Shown here in pieces: positions 50,110 through 64,000 of a stretch of 64,000 nucleotides of DNA. Numbering within the stretch: the stretch's first letter is position 1; every line of letters starts with the position of its first letter. Origin of the DNA: Paragonimus westermani (lineage: Eukaryota > Platyhelminthes > Trematoda > Plagiorchiida > Troglotrematidae). The stretch covers positions 146,572 through 210,571 of the forward strand of contig QNGE01000908.1 in assembly GCA_008508345.1 (NCBI GenBank), given 5' to 3'. The notes under the pieces were generated by a model. That model was not told the origin of the DNA. It did no database searches and saw nothing but the letters and a program-made list of their open reading frames with translations. The translations under genes were made by a program, and so were the position numbers.

Positions 50110-53100
50110 CTGTCAATTTAACTAGTTTGTGAAAAAATGTTGGGAATATTTTTAGGTTTCGACTGTATGTCTGCTAAGGATATGTTCTTAGAATTTTCGA
50201 CAAAACATCCGATACTGCTAAGTTGATGATCAGATAACTTGAAGTCACGGAAGTTGGGACTTTCCCTAACTGGCGATTTCTATCGTACTTATTACATGAA
50301 ATATTTGTTGTAAAACACACATTAGAATAATTATTTATTTTTAGAGCTGTAATTTAATTGCATCGGTGAACAATTATTCCAATAGTCTAAAGCAGTGACA
50401 TCCAGAGAAAAAGTGAAAAAGGGCAGACGGTGTGTCATTTGATGTCTCGTGCCAGGAAATTTTACTGGCGTACCATCTGTCAATACAGCGAAATCAATGC
50501 AGTCAATATATGTATCGATGATATGTCATCTCTGACGGCAAACGTCGGCGTGAACAGGAAGCTCAGGATGATCCAGATTCAGTAACAGGTCTTTGGGAAT
50601 ATATTTGTGAGTTTCGTTCATCAACAGGCTAAAGCAACAATCCAACAGACAAATCTTCTTTGACAGTAAATTGACATTGTTTTCAGAACGTTCATTTTTA
50701 TAGTTCAAATGAAGCAACTGTATGGTCAATTAAACTTCTCTCGTATGAACATAAAATTCAAGGAATATACTGAAATTGACGATGAAATCACATCGTTTGA
50801 TTTTGCACCGCAAAGCAATTTAAATGGCTTTGTTTCTAGAATCCTATTTCACATGGTCAAAATTTACGCCCAGAAGTTTCCGTCCTTACCTTTTACAAAC
50901 ATCGCCCGTTTCACACATGTTTCGTAGAATTTCTTCGATTTCCACAACTGTCACGTTCAAGAAATCTTTTGCTATATTGTTTGCCTTTTGTGTACATGAG
51001 TGTTTTGTCTTCAGTTATTAAGGCTCAAATCAGAACTTAAATTAGAACTGTGTTAAACAATTTTGTAATCGCAAATATAAATCTACGTTTCAGTTTTGTG
51101 GGTGAAAAAGGTGTACGAATTGGTGGCACTTCGTAATCCACATCATGCTTATACTTCGGTGAAGAAGTTAAGGTAAACTACTGTTTCAACTTAAGCGTAT
51201 TGTAAGTAGATACAATATTTCAGGCATCCTTGCGATCGCTAATGGGCAGGTGGGTGCTGCTGGTAGTTTCAGGTTTTAGATACTTGCAGCTTTACCGATT
51301 TTATAAGCATGATAAACATTCCGTATTCAAAGAAAAGTACCGGATTTGATTTTTATCATTGTCTGAGCTCATGATCAGTGAATATCCTTGCTACTGATGG
51401 CTTAGAGTTGAAATGCGACCCTTGAAATGGAAGCACACCTAGCCAATCTGTCCTCATGAAATTGATTTGATTTCTATACTGAGAGGAACGGTCGGAATTC
51501 AATTCAACCCGTAGAGAAAAGTATCTATAGACTGTTTTTGAAAGCCGTTTGAGCAAGAGGATTCAGGCGTTCCATGGGGTAATTTTGGCTCATTGGTTAG
51601 AAGCTCGGTAGACCATTGATTTTGGTCAACTGGAATGTGATATTATTCCTCATAATGGACGGCATGTGACTCAAACATTATTCCTCACTTATCTGATCGC
51701 AGATATCACTGTTTAACAACGTTTTTAGACGTTAGTTCAAAATGTGTTGCAAATTTAGTTACGATTTGTCACAGCGAACTGCTTCAAATGATCAAGGAGT
51801 TTGTGTATATGCCTTCTGACAACAGGAAAATACTATAAAAAGAAATCACTAGGTTTACATGCAGGCCACGCTGGCTATGTGCTTCGGTTGCCAACATTTT
51901 TGCAGAATAACGGTATAATTTAACTCCGAAAAACACTTAAGTGAGATCGATTGAGTAGACAGTTTCCATACCGTAAACATTCCTATAACAGCTGCCGAGC
52001 AAAATTTTGATAATTTTACGAATCAGAGATCGTCAGCACTGCGTGCCCTAAACACAGCCGGAGTTTGAAATATTTACCTGAAGCTTGTAAAGTTGGCTGG
52101 ATCGTCACTGTAATTTTGGCTAAAAACGGTGTTTCCTTTTCTGACAAATATTTGAGACACACCAACATTATTCTCCACTAAGTAAGACGGAAGGTCTAGG
52201 GGTGGTACAATGGCTGTCAAGTTTAAGGTGTCCAGGCTATTGGTCTACTTGATTGGCCCACAACCACAGTGAAACCGGCCGAGTTCGCAAATGCATCATT
52301 AAAGTTGCATCAACAGTTTGTCCAAATAAAAAACAGGGTTAATCGATTCACCAGAACGTATCCTTATAGTGTGGATCGACCAGCTCTGTGAACTACATCA
52401 TCATACCCCTTCTGCTATCAGATATCGTCGCCCAGGGCAAAGAAGAAAGTTCCCGACCACCAATTATGAAAATAAGTACGATTTATTATACCGGGAGTAA
52501 CTTAAAAATATGAGGTTGCTATCGTTGGCTTACGCTAACAAATGTATAACTATCCATCTGTAAGTTTGGCAGAGGCTCTTGAATTTGTACAGTGCATCTG
52601 GGGAATAGAACTGCAAAGTGCTGTCACAGAAGAAACTTCAGTAACTGATAAAACTACCCTTTTGGATTGAAAAATGGAGGAATGTACAACAAGATTTGCT
52701 TCATCCAACCACCTTAGGCTCTGCTTCAGGCTGTTAGCCAAATTACTGGTGATTTTGTAATTTCCAGGTCTTAAGAGTTCAGATGACAGGCCCGTTTCAT
52801 TATTATGAAAGTATTCCAATTCAAAACGATCTCGAACCTCAAGGTTTAGGTCAGTATTGGTCTGATATTATCCTTCACTTGTTAGTAGAGAAGGATAAAC
52901 TTCTGGTTTGCAGTAGAATTCTCGAATATGTAATAATTCCAAGATTACCTCCGTCGGTGAATTGTAAGAAATACACCAGAACTATTGTAGTATGGGCTTG
53001 GCATTATGATGCAAACAAAAGCTGGTTTTAGAGTTGAATTAGGTTGCGCGTGCACCTTCACTAAGCAGATCGTCATTATATCGCGGGAGTTCTCAACTGC

Positions 53101-56100
53101 ACATAACTTTTTATAATCTCCTCCTGTTTGCACAATATACGAGCTATACTGCATTTAAAAAGCTTCACGTCTCGCAAAGTTCACTGATCTCGGCTGTGAA
53201 ACAGCAGACGATTTCTTATTCTGTCAATTCTTTCAAGTTTGCCAATTGACTGTTTTGCAGAAGACAACTTTGAACCTTCAGCACTGACTGCATCAATTGG
53301 CACAGGATAGGTATGCAGTGTGACCTCCAGAAAACTGCTGAATTATGACCAGTAGGTAAGTTGTTAGTGAAACTCCAGACACACGCCGCAACAACATTTC
53401 GCATGCTGTCCATCCAAATTGTTTCAAAACTGCGAAACTCTAAGTGGACGGTTGATCATTTGAATAACAGTAATGTGCGTAGAGACATTCACGAAGCGGT
53501 ATGCATTTCGAATGTATCATTAAGGAATTACACATAACTCCAAGCGAATCATACTTCACCACAGCTACTGTAGAAACGTTCATAAATTAAACAATGACTG
53601 GGTCAGCCGATGGTAATTTGTGTTCAACGGAACAAGCAGTCTTGTTTAATCAGGCCTAATCAGCGGAACAAGTAAAACTGATAGGTAGAAAATCATAACG
53701 GGAATATCTCTAGACGACCAATGTTGGACTCAAAGGAGAAAGCAAAATGGTTAAAGTCCAAGCAAGGGGAACACCAGGACTGCATGGTAAAATTGAAGTT
53801 TTAGCCGGTTCGTTACTAAACATTTCCACAATGGTGTCAGGTGGCACGGTGTGCAGTTCATTTGCAGAGATAGTTTGCTACGTGAACACAGTCATTATCA
53901 GGTGACGCATGCCCATCAACACCTAAATTCTGTATGCATTTCATATGCAACGCCTAGATGTTCCTTCTCAGATAACGCTCAAAACAGCTTTCGGTAACAA
54001 AATCATGCAAATCCTTTCCTCAAGTAAATTGGCAACTAAGTGTTAGTACCGGTCTAAGAATCAGACGCAGAAGATGTTGCTACCAACTCAGTGGGGCTTC
54101 GTAAATGCCAACGCAGGCGGTCATTCGGAAACTGGACACATGTGTATAAAGGTCACGCTCTCATTTTAGGAAGATTGCTAGCAGATTTTTTTAGAGCAAA
54201 AACCACCTGTTCTTTCAACAGACTGATCTTCCATGAGCACGAATGTTTAATAAAACTTCCAACGCAGGATGTTAAGAGAATGATTCCAAAAGTGATCAGT
54301 ACATTTTTATCCTGTAATCTCTGAACGCGGCGGTGATTGAATTTCTTCTTGATTAGCGTACGGTATACCAATGCAGGTAACGCAAAAACACCGTAAGAAC
54401 ATGCAGCTTACACCCAAGCAGCTCGAGTCCGGATGAACCACACAGAACATTTCAATGACGATAACATCTGTTCCAACAATCAGATACACGACCAATGTAT
54501 TTACTGTTTTGCATAATGAAGATTGAAGCAAAGGAATATGAAGACACAACTTTCTGTTTTGATATGGTCATTCAATTTACCAAGTTCAGCTAACTAGCTC
54601 TGTACATATACGCATAAAGTTTGAAGAGAACCACTGGGTAAATTCAGCAGTAATCCATCACTGTTGATGAAATTGACGCACTTACAAGGTAGACTACAGA
54701 TACATTTAGTACTATCAATCATTTTATCGGTATAATCGTTAGATATACTGTTTCACGTGTCGTACGCCCTCCTGAAATTATTACCGCGTGGTTACAATTG
54801 ATATGTATGAAAATCAGCAATCTTACGTGCACTTCTGCGTTCAGTTCAACAGCTTAAACTCAACGTGGTGATGTGCGCATAGAAACAAACTATGCCACAA
54901 CAACCTTCCACTTAACTCCATGTACAGCTGTGAATTTATACCCAGCATTTTTAAAATGGCGTCGGAATTATTTTTTCTGAAGACCATTTTGAAGTCTAAA
55001 TTAATACATGAATTCTGATCAAAGTTAGGTAGCGTTTGAGTTATAAACGTAACAGTCAATTAAGCGAAAACAACTCATGAGGTGTGCAGACGATTCCGTT
55101 TTGCAAAGTTTGTTTCTTACAGCTTCGTTGACCGAGTAGAAGAATCGAATATCTCAAACCAGGGTCGAACTGAGAGAATTTCAAATTCTCGAAAAAACAT
55201 AGTGCCGGTTGGATCAAATTACAGCAGAGGTGATTGATTTTATATTAAGAAAACCGAGTCCTGCAGATAAGTTCAAGTGTTGATTATGCGAACACGCAAA
55301 CTAAGAATCAACAAAGCTTTTATCAATAGTGACCACAAATAGCAGGGTTAAACAACTTTTGTTAATGTATAACGTCTTTAAAGACATTGATTTCACGGCT
55401 AACAACAGACGCTAGATTTAAATTGAGATCAAATATATCATGGTTACAAATGGGAGTAGCACCCTGACGATGTACCTACCCTCATACTTCGGACGCAATT
55501 GGAACAGTGAATTTTTGACCGGTCATTGTGTGCTCGTGCATTCTGAGTATTGTAAAACGTGCACAATATGCTTCTGAGCACATGAGTGTGGACAATATAG
55601 ATGAATCCTTTCGCATCAAAAATCCGACATCCCAGCGACCTATTGTGGGTTAATAGGACAAAAAGACATAACATTTACATCACAATCGTCACAATCTGTT
55701 TTTAGTGACTACTAAAAGGATTTTTTATTGAATGAGTAATAATCTTGGACTGGCTTTTACAAGAACTGACCGGTACCGTTCTCGTTAAGCAGTGGGATTA
55801 CACTAAAGTCTAACAATACAAAATGTTAGTAGAAACAAAATGTACAGTTCAGCTTACGTTTCCTGTTTGCATCATGTTCACCAACAAACAGAATGGTTGT
55901 TCAAACCTCTGTTGTGCATTCTGTTGATTATATTGAGAACAAATTAACTTACTTACATTCTTATTGGACAGCTGATTAACTGAGACGCTAGGCGCAGCTG
56001 TTTAGCAGGCCGTAATGGTCCACTCGACTCAAGGAGGCGCATTACACCTACCAGTATATGATGGTGAACATCAGCTATTTTTATACTCGATGAATGCATT

Positions 56101-59100
56101 ATATTTCACTGCGAATTATGAAAACGCTTTTTCTGAAGTGTGTTTGATCAATGCGTTCCTCTGTTCCACTCACACATGCCTTTGGTGACGAAAATAACTC
56201 AGTGCCAAATGATGAAAATTTCCTAAAGCATCTTCGACACCTTCGTCAGTAATAATTGTAGCAATACTTACCAGTTTCGCATAAATATCCACGAAGAAAT
56301 GATTGTCGTTGCAAGCTCAGTCAGAGTCTTTGTAGGTTTACTGGCCCGTTTGATCAAATCACTTGTTAAGTACGAACCTTCCCCTGACCGCTACTCCCAT
56401 TTCTGCGGAGGATTATGACTGAAAAATTATTGCACCGGTTTGTTTCTACATGTTCTGCTTTAAATTTCGGAGTCACAAGTATGTACACGTAGAGTAAAAT
56501 AACCAAGCTAAGTTGTAGCACACGCTTTGAAGTAGAATCTTCTGTGAGCCGCCCACAAAACCAGATTTGTTTCTAGCTGTAATCCATTGGGAATGCATTT
56601 AGTTGCTACAGATGCGATTTGGTGCTCGTTGTGAAGCTACAGTGTTTAATACTTCCCAGTGCCTTTATATTAAGAAACTCCCGAGCTACAACAAAAAAAC
56701 GCATAGATACGTCCCCATTTTGAGCATGGCCCAAGCTGCACGCAAAAGCAGCAGAATTGAAAGGATGACAGCTAATAATTCGGGGCCAGTAAGCAGCGGT
56801 CAACAGGGTGGAGCTATGAAGGCGTTGGGCGTCCTCACCTCGATCATAGTAACTACATACTCCAAAACTGTAACCGGCTACGTTGTCCGCTACACATCTT
56901 GAAGATGACGTCAAAAAAATTGGTTTCCCAATTTTTGGCCTAATGTGGCACAAAAGTAGATCATGTTTTATTATTTCCGTATGTTATCGTCATGTTGGAA
57001 AGTAGCTCCACGTAGATGTAGATCATCAAACAGGAGAGAGGAAAACACTCCAGTTTTCAATTCCAGTTTCACCAGGATCCCCTGTATGTTTGTACGGTAG
57101 ACAGAAAGAAAAATGTCACTGTAACAAGACGATTTTTCATTACTCTACGAGTGGCACAGGTGTTATATAAATAGGGACACCGTAAGAAAATCACGTTCAC
57201 ATCACGGTTAACTCTACAACGCACTATTTCCTCAGCTGTACACAAGCTACATGTCTGCGAACCGCTATCAGTCACTGGGCAGTTATAGATGACTAGTTGA
57301 TTTAGTTTCAGATGTCTAATATCAAATCAACTTCCATCTTGAAAGCTTACTGCAAATTAGTGCTGATTGCTAATTCTTGATTCCTTCAGTTGCTTGTGAG
57401 ACGGAAGCAATGGATTGTTCCACTTCCCAGACGTTGGAGTGAAAAAATGAAAAAACGTATTTAACGTTTTCTCGCAAGCTAGGATGAAGTGGTTGTCGGG
57501 CACTTACGCACATTTCCTTAAAACTTCAAGAAAAACCATTCAAACTCGTTGCCTAACAAGTAAAGCGTAAAACGCCTTCGTCCATCAAGTATTTAGGGCT
57601 GAGTCTTATTTATTCACCTATATGTTTCGGGAAATCGAATACCCTGATCACTTCGTAATAAAGTGTAAGAAGACTTTTCCAGGCAACCTCAGCCCACCGC
57701 TAGATCCAGATAGAAGCCACCGCTTCAGTGGCTTTTATTCAGTAGTGAGCTGATGGCTGAATCAGACAACCGTAGCTCTTAAAATTTGGCCACAGAGTTG
57801 ATCCAATTGGGTGCCATCAAATGGAATTCGTGTCTGGCTTTGTTTTTCATGAGCACGGTGACATCATTCTTACTTATCCCCTTGGAAACGTGTATTTGGT
57901 ATCTCCTGAAATTTTATTGACCTCATGAAGAAATGGCGAAAATTATTTAAGCAGAGCTAGCCTTCAAAATTTTCAGGGTAGCTTTGTATATTATATTCAC
58001 CCCCTCATTGATAGATAAGTTCTGTCCTTAGGACATAGTCAAGATGATAATCTGATGCACCTGGTTCATCCAGATTGCCTTCATTCTTCGCTTAATAGGG
58101 CAGGTTGTCGTTGCGAAGTTCAAGATGAAGGACGTTAAATAAGTCACAAGCAGCATCAGCACTGGTGAAAGTTTGTTGCCATCCTGCTGACCACCAATGA
58201 GACTTACCATGTTGCGTTTTTACAATTGTTAAATCGTGCATTTCAACCGTGCACCATGTGTTTTTTAACACTCACATTGCCCGTTGATAGCGGTAGAATG
58301 AGCAGAGACTTTACCCGTTCTGGTAAACGTTTTGAGTATCATCTTTCCTAGTTGTTACGCTGTTTACTAAGCAGAGGTGCAAATCACGTCTTGTGTCGTA
58401 TAGCCGTAGGCTAGTCGCTGCAGACAAACATACCTGTGCAAACGCATCAGCTTTTCTTCTTTCATGTTTCGTCAAGAAACTGACTTTCCACACGGTAAGA
58501 AGCACAAATATTTTCACGATGTCTTGCTTTGAGCTTGCTTCACCAAGCCGGCGTTAGCGGTTGTGGGACGCACTGGCAACTACTCATAATTGACCGTATA
58601 GACGGCCCAGATGTCGTAAGTTTGTTTTTCTCCGGAAAACCCCGTGGTGCGCAAGGAAACATGGAAACCAAACTTTCACCATTTTGGCGCAATCTGACGA
58701 TATTTTGGTGATTAAAACAAATGATGAAAATGGTTGACGGGCTGTTTTTTGCGCTGTGGCCAATAAGCATTTGCAGGAAACGTTTACCGAAGATCAGTAT
58801 TACAAAGACGGGCGGCGTCGCTCTTCGGTATGCAGCGTGGAGAGGAAGGTGGTGGATCCTCGGGGGGTAAACAGAAAGTAACCGAAAAAAAGGTCTCACT
58901 ATTTGTGAACTAACTAACTTACCGCATCCGTTAACATATTAGAGGATACTTTGAATGAAGTCCCCCGTTAGCTATGCTCAACTTTGAAAAATTTGGCAGT
59001 ATACCTCAAAAGATATGTTTCTGTGATTTACTCTCGATCACCGTGGTGAACGTGAATTTAGTAATTGCATCCTAAACACCGAGGAATCCTGGAAAAAGCC

Positions 59101-62100
59101 TTGCATGATCTCTCCACTGTCACAAAACTGGTCGTCAGTTTGCCGTTTTACTCTGAATTCAAAGACATCCGGTCCGAGAGTCCCTCAACCAGTTGACCAC
59201 ATAATCATAGAGGAAATGAAATGCGCGGCCGTTGTATAAATTGCATGGTTATTATAGTTTCCGAAACCAATGATAATCAACAACTGTCGGCAACCCTTCA
59301 TCAGCGGCTCTAATCTAATGGTTGCGAACAACCGGTAAGGAACTGGAACGTGTAGGTATCTCTCATGGCAAATATACTATGTTCAATGGACCAGACAAAA
59401 GTCTATATCTTGGAATCATCAAATTTAAATGCCACACACAACAATGATTTAAATGCTGCAGAAACAGCATATTTTGCTCCGCAGGTCATTTAACCTCCAC
59501 GTGTGCATTTGAGAATCTACGTACACAGTATTGCGTGCAATTAAGTAATGACCCAACTCTACTCGTAGCATGAACAGGCATGGTTTATGTTACAACTGTT
59601 TCACGCTTACTATGGAAGTGAATGAGGCGATAGTTAAGTAAAGAATTAGTGCATTGCACGTCGGGAGTAACAATTAAAGTGTTCGATATGTGGTACCATT
59701 CTCCTTTTTTCACAACAACAACACATATAACACCCGTATTCAAGCAAACAGATGCATTACAGACCATAATTAAGAATTAAGAAGCTGGTTGACGTTGGAA
59801 AACACTCTTTTCAGACTGATGTACGCGTGTCAACAAGCATTTTGATGTCATATACTACTGAAATGTCCTATCTAAAACTTGTCTTACCATTTTTCAAATA
59901 GTCGTCGCATATTCTGACCTATCAGCAGCAGGACATTTGCCTCTAACGTGTTGAACCGTGGTTGCTACCTAGTTAAGGCTTTAATCCAGTAAAATATGAC
60001 AATGTGGTGGTCAACTTAAAAATCCGCGAATCGTACAACCGATGTCCCTCGGGGTAACGTTTGTTCCCATTTGAATTACCTGTGTTACAAAGGACACTGA
60101 TAATACAGAACCGAAAAATTCTTAACTGTGTCAGTTAGGACATACGAGGCGCTCAGTTCCAAAGATCCCTGAACATATCGCGTTTAGCCACTTTAAAACT
60201 GGGTTGATAACGTGAGTTGTAAGTAAGCACAAAACCATGGGACTTCCGTTATTAACAAGTCAGCGGGCTAATGGGTATCCTTGTATTTTTGGTACGGACA
60301 CAAGATCCTGAATGGAGCGCTCACGGCTTATATGAAACGTGGAATGATTTGAACTCAAAAATGTGAAGTTGATGGCCTCGATTCTTAATTCATGGTTACT
60401 GAAATCATAATGTTTGCCGAACGGTGATAGAGCGACTTGTTTAGCACAACAATATGATAGTTATTTTAACCACCTTCAAACACCATTGTTGTTTTGATCC
60501 TCCGCGTACAGTTAGCTTCAGCTATCCAATGTTAGTCGAAACCACACGAAATATTGTGAACCGCTCAGGATATAAGTAAAATATTCTAGTTCTTCGTTGG
60601 AGAATTTTTTTAACGTTTTGTTTTTTGACACCTACGGGTTGATGTGAGAAATCTTTCAAACGCCTACATTCAAAAGCTGGTCTATTCGCAAACGAAACAT
60701 TTTGGTATACTTAAAACAAAGTGGGTTGTCATATGACTCTAATTACTGTTTAGTATATTGTGCGATATTCACCTTTTAAATGTCAAAGCGCAGCATCCCA
60801 TTACTCAAGATGGAGTACGGTCTTCTATCAACGAATAGTGGTAAAATTTTACTGAGCTATATTACAATTCCTGTTAAATATTTCCAGGATACAACAGTCC
60901 ACTTCCAAACTACAGCTGTCATGCTCTTCTTTGGAGACTGACTATTATTGTGCGATGAGAACGGAACGTTCATAGTGCCAGTAAAGTTTTCCTCAGGAAG
61001 GGTCTAGAAATTTTTATTTAAGGATTTTAGAGCTCCCAACAGACAATATGCAGACTGCTGCAATGCGATTCAATACATGTTACTAGTGAGCGATAAATTG
61101 CTTGTAGGCTACCATTCATAACCGTGATCGTTGTGAATATGTAAATAAATTTATCGAATTTGACTCGCCGATTAACTTCAAAAAACAATTTTCAGACGTG
61201 CCTTGCAAGTGTTGTGCGATTATCACACAGACTATCTGTATACTACGCAGTTGTTGCAGTGAAATTGTGTGTAACCTGCAAGCGTGAGAGTGCTAAATAG
61301 TAGGAAGTAACGTTTCTGATATGGGGACCAGCAATTTTTCAATGCAGTTAGATACCTTTTTATTCAGATTTTCATCTTGTAATATGCCCAGTTAATCAGT
61401 ACTACCAGAGCGTACAGGGAAGTTATGAAAAGCGCACAGTTCATCGGAAGTTGAGGAGATTCTGGCGGTGGTAGCATACGCACTTATTTGCAACCAGTAA
61501 ATTAAAAAAATGTCTGACGTTATTAATCTGGGGTCATAATAATGATGAATGATAGAACTCTGTAGAGGTGCAATCCAGTGGAGATCAGTCTCTTCCTCTA
61601 GGGTGTACACTGGACAATGAGAAATTGAGCGATTGTGCTAACTGTTGTGACCTCCCTAGTGTATTGACCAGACTATGGCTATAACTGTGGACCATGGCCG
61701 CATGTGGTAGGTGACCATGTAAGAGTCTCGAATTTCCCTGGAATGTGCGTGATGCCAAACGAAGGTGATCAGTCGATCATTCGGGTGCAGCCTACCGTTC
61801 AATCATTTGTTGATTCTGAACATGCCCACGGCTACATTTGAGTATATACGCATGGTCACTTCTCATGAGGCCGAGTTTACAAACCGCTATATTGTTTTAT
61901 TCATTGTCACTCATGATCAACGCCGTACCGCACAGAATGGCGCTTTTGACAAATTATAAAATAGTCAGCGATAGTGAATACTGTTAAATCACCAAATACT
62001 AAAAAACGAAAATTGCCTCTCTTATTCAGCTCATTCTTATTTTGAGTTATTGTTTCAATGACATACGTAACGCCTAAGTCTCGCTAAATACACTTACTAT

Positions 62101-64000
62101 TCCCTGACTGTTATTTTCACAATAGCTCGCTCAGGTTCTATCAATCTGGTGAAATGATCGTCATTTCTGATGCAACACCTGTAAAGAAGCGCACTCAGTA
62201 ACGTTTAGTGTAAAGATGACAGTATTCTCATATTTCTCCGAGTGTACCAACAAGAATACCGGCAGAAAATACACCCGAATCTGTGACGACTTAAAATATC
62301 ATTGCCCTTTGCAACTGGTCAGGTTACAGATCGAAACCCGGTTAACTGACCATTATTTCTCACTGCTAGAATAATTAGTGTTGTGTAGAAGGAGACAACT
62401 GCGTCTCTTAGCAACTATTTGGACAGGAATTACAAAGGCATAAAAACGTCGATAATGGAGTTAAGGCATTGCACTGCACAAAGAAGGTTAATTTTAACTT
62501 TTCCAATAGAGTTCACAGGTAACTGGACTGGCTGGCAACGGTGTCATTAATGAACCCATTACTAGTCAGTATTTTACAACAAGGCTAATTAGTGGTTTAA
62601 TAACGGCGAGTCTTATCACATTTTCTTTATATGACGGCTACCTCAATAGTTTTGTGTGCATGACGGAATAATTAAACTTATCAAATTTGTTCATGGGAAT
62701 ACTTTTTTCACCAGGCAGTGTGAGCCGTCTAAGGGGTAGGCATCATTATGTCAGTTATTCAACCGAACAAGTGGACTGATACAAACGAACAGATATCCGA
62801 ATTCAGTTCGGATAGGGTCATTTTGTGAAATGTTACCGTCTTATGCAAATAGGGTAGAAAACAAACCTTACAATATGTCTGGCAGGCGGTGTATCCAAAG
62901 AATGTTCCATTAGAAGGGTGTGTGTGCTACCCAAAACGTTTTACCCACAGATATGCTGATCAACATAAAATTAAACAAAAGACATACTGCGAACAAACAT
63001 CTTCATGATTTTGTTCCGCTAAATTCGATAGCACATCTGAAGATCTAAATGGTGATCTGGTGCAACACCTAGAAAACCCGGTCACGTGAATGATTTACGT
63101 GTTCAGCTTAATTGTAAATAATTCCACTACCCCTAAATGATATAAACCTGTACTTACCATACTGCCAAGTATTTTAGTTCCTTGGTAGGTGTGTAGTGTA
63201 TCGAAACTACTCGACAAATTCCCTCCGATTTATCAAGTACAATACATATATATATAATACACGCAAATATATAAATAACTGGGCCAAATGTACTCGATTA
63301 GGAACGCAGGTAAATTATTACCATTCACTTACAGACCCACAATGCTCCAGCTGCTCAAATATTGAAAAATATTGCACAATAGTAGCCAACTGGAGAAAAG
63401 CGGGCACTTAAATCGGTATCTCTGACCACTCGTGAGTGAGTCATTTCTACATGATCTGAGTTCTGCTTACTGACTTTGAGTCAGCAACGTGACTGTGTTT
63501 ATGAAGTATGAAGCGATCATGTTCGGCCCCATACTTTGGTACCGACGACTATTTTGTGGAACTGTGGAAGTATCAGCTTGACTGTTTGTGTTTTGCGTAG
63601 TGATAGTGAATTTGAGTGGATTGATGTACCTCTAGGGTGTTTTTATTAATTTGGGCACTACAGCGATCTCACCAGAGTGAGTATTTTATGGCTTGCGCTG
63701 TTAATTCTCTTGTAAAGTCGCCCACGATAATACATCTAAATGACTGTACTACTTAGGTAGTCTTCTGTATAACAGCTGAACCACATATGACTCATTCGCG
63801 GTTTAGTTTCGGACAATCAAACATTTTGCCGCCGTTACCTCAAACCGACACCGGTCATTGTATACGAGATTCGTATGTTGATGTTTTATGTAGACACATT
63901 CAGCTGTAGCTGATAATGAAGTCCAAACTACGACTGGCTAACCGTTTGTCCACTATTCCCTATGTTACACGCTAAATCTTGAAATACAGATATCGATAAC
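50110..64000. other. Long noncoding stretch, no supported gene
   Basis: The longest frames are 56606-56953 (-, 115 codons) and 56603-56902 (+, 99 codons), which overlap, and 58540-58899 (-, 119 codons). None carries a motif I recognise. A GC-rich patch at 58800-58870 stands out against the AT-rich background. An AT-rich TATATA run lies at about 63245-63280. No tRNA, rRNA or recognisable transposon domain was seen. Confidence 0.45.

Noticed and set aside
51586..51634. A-box-like TGGCTCATTGGTTAGA with a nearby GGTCAACTGG
   Set aside because: Spacing is too short and the B-box does not fit; no tRNA fold.

Overview
This is AT-rich eukaryotic nuclear DNA, almost certainly from an invertebrate animal. 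No reading frame exceeds about 155 codons. There are no operons and no rRNA or convincing tRNA genes. Everything that can be named is decayed transposable-element sequence: two Penelope-like elements (PLEs) with GIY-YIG endonuclease domains, an RTE-type LINE tail, a LINE reverse-transcriptase fragment and a probable mariner/Tc1-like transposase fossil. Abundant PLEs together with an RTE tail of the WLGHV..M / RLP.R / GWGPRD type recall flatworms (schistosome SR2-like elements). That taxonomic guess is inference; nothing here fixes the species.

Layout. 3-501 (+): mariner/Tc1-like fossil at the window edge. 502-10062: mostly featureless. 10063-10678 (+): 3' half of a PLE, in one frame but with six nonsense codons. 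10679-19767: nothing nameable. 19768-22698: an apparently identical 1465-bp sequence present twice in tandem around a single N at 21233, most likely an unmerged contig overlap. Each copy holds the same RTE C-terminal fossil. 22698-24380: a nested palindrome, a LINE RT fossil, and a third diverged copy of the palindrome arm. 24381-43684: long noncoding stretch with a TTAA microsatellite and a possible secreted-protein first exon at 35066-35342 (-). 46788-48454 (-): the best-preserved element, a PLE with RT and GIY-YIG endonuclease. 49028-50109 and 46210-46396 (-): coding-like open frames on both sides of that PLE and on the same strand, which could be exons of one host gene with the PLE in an intron. 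50110-64000: no supportable gene.

No set of genes works together here. The readable biology is a layered record of retroelement and transposon insertion in a gene-poor region. The exon candidates rest on open frames and splice-like signals only, and carry low confidence.
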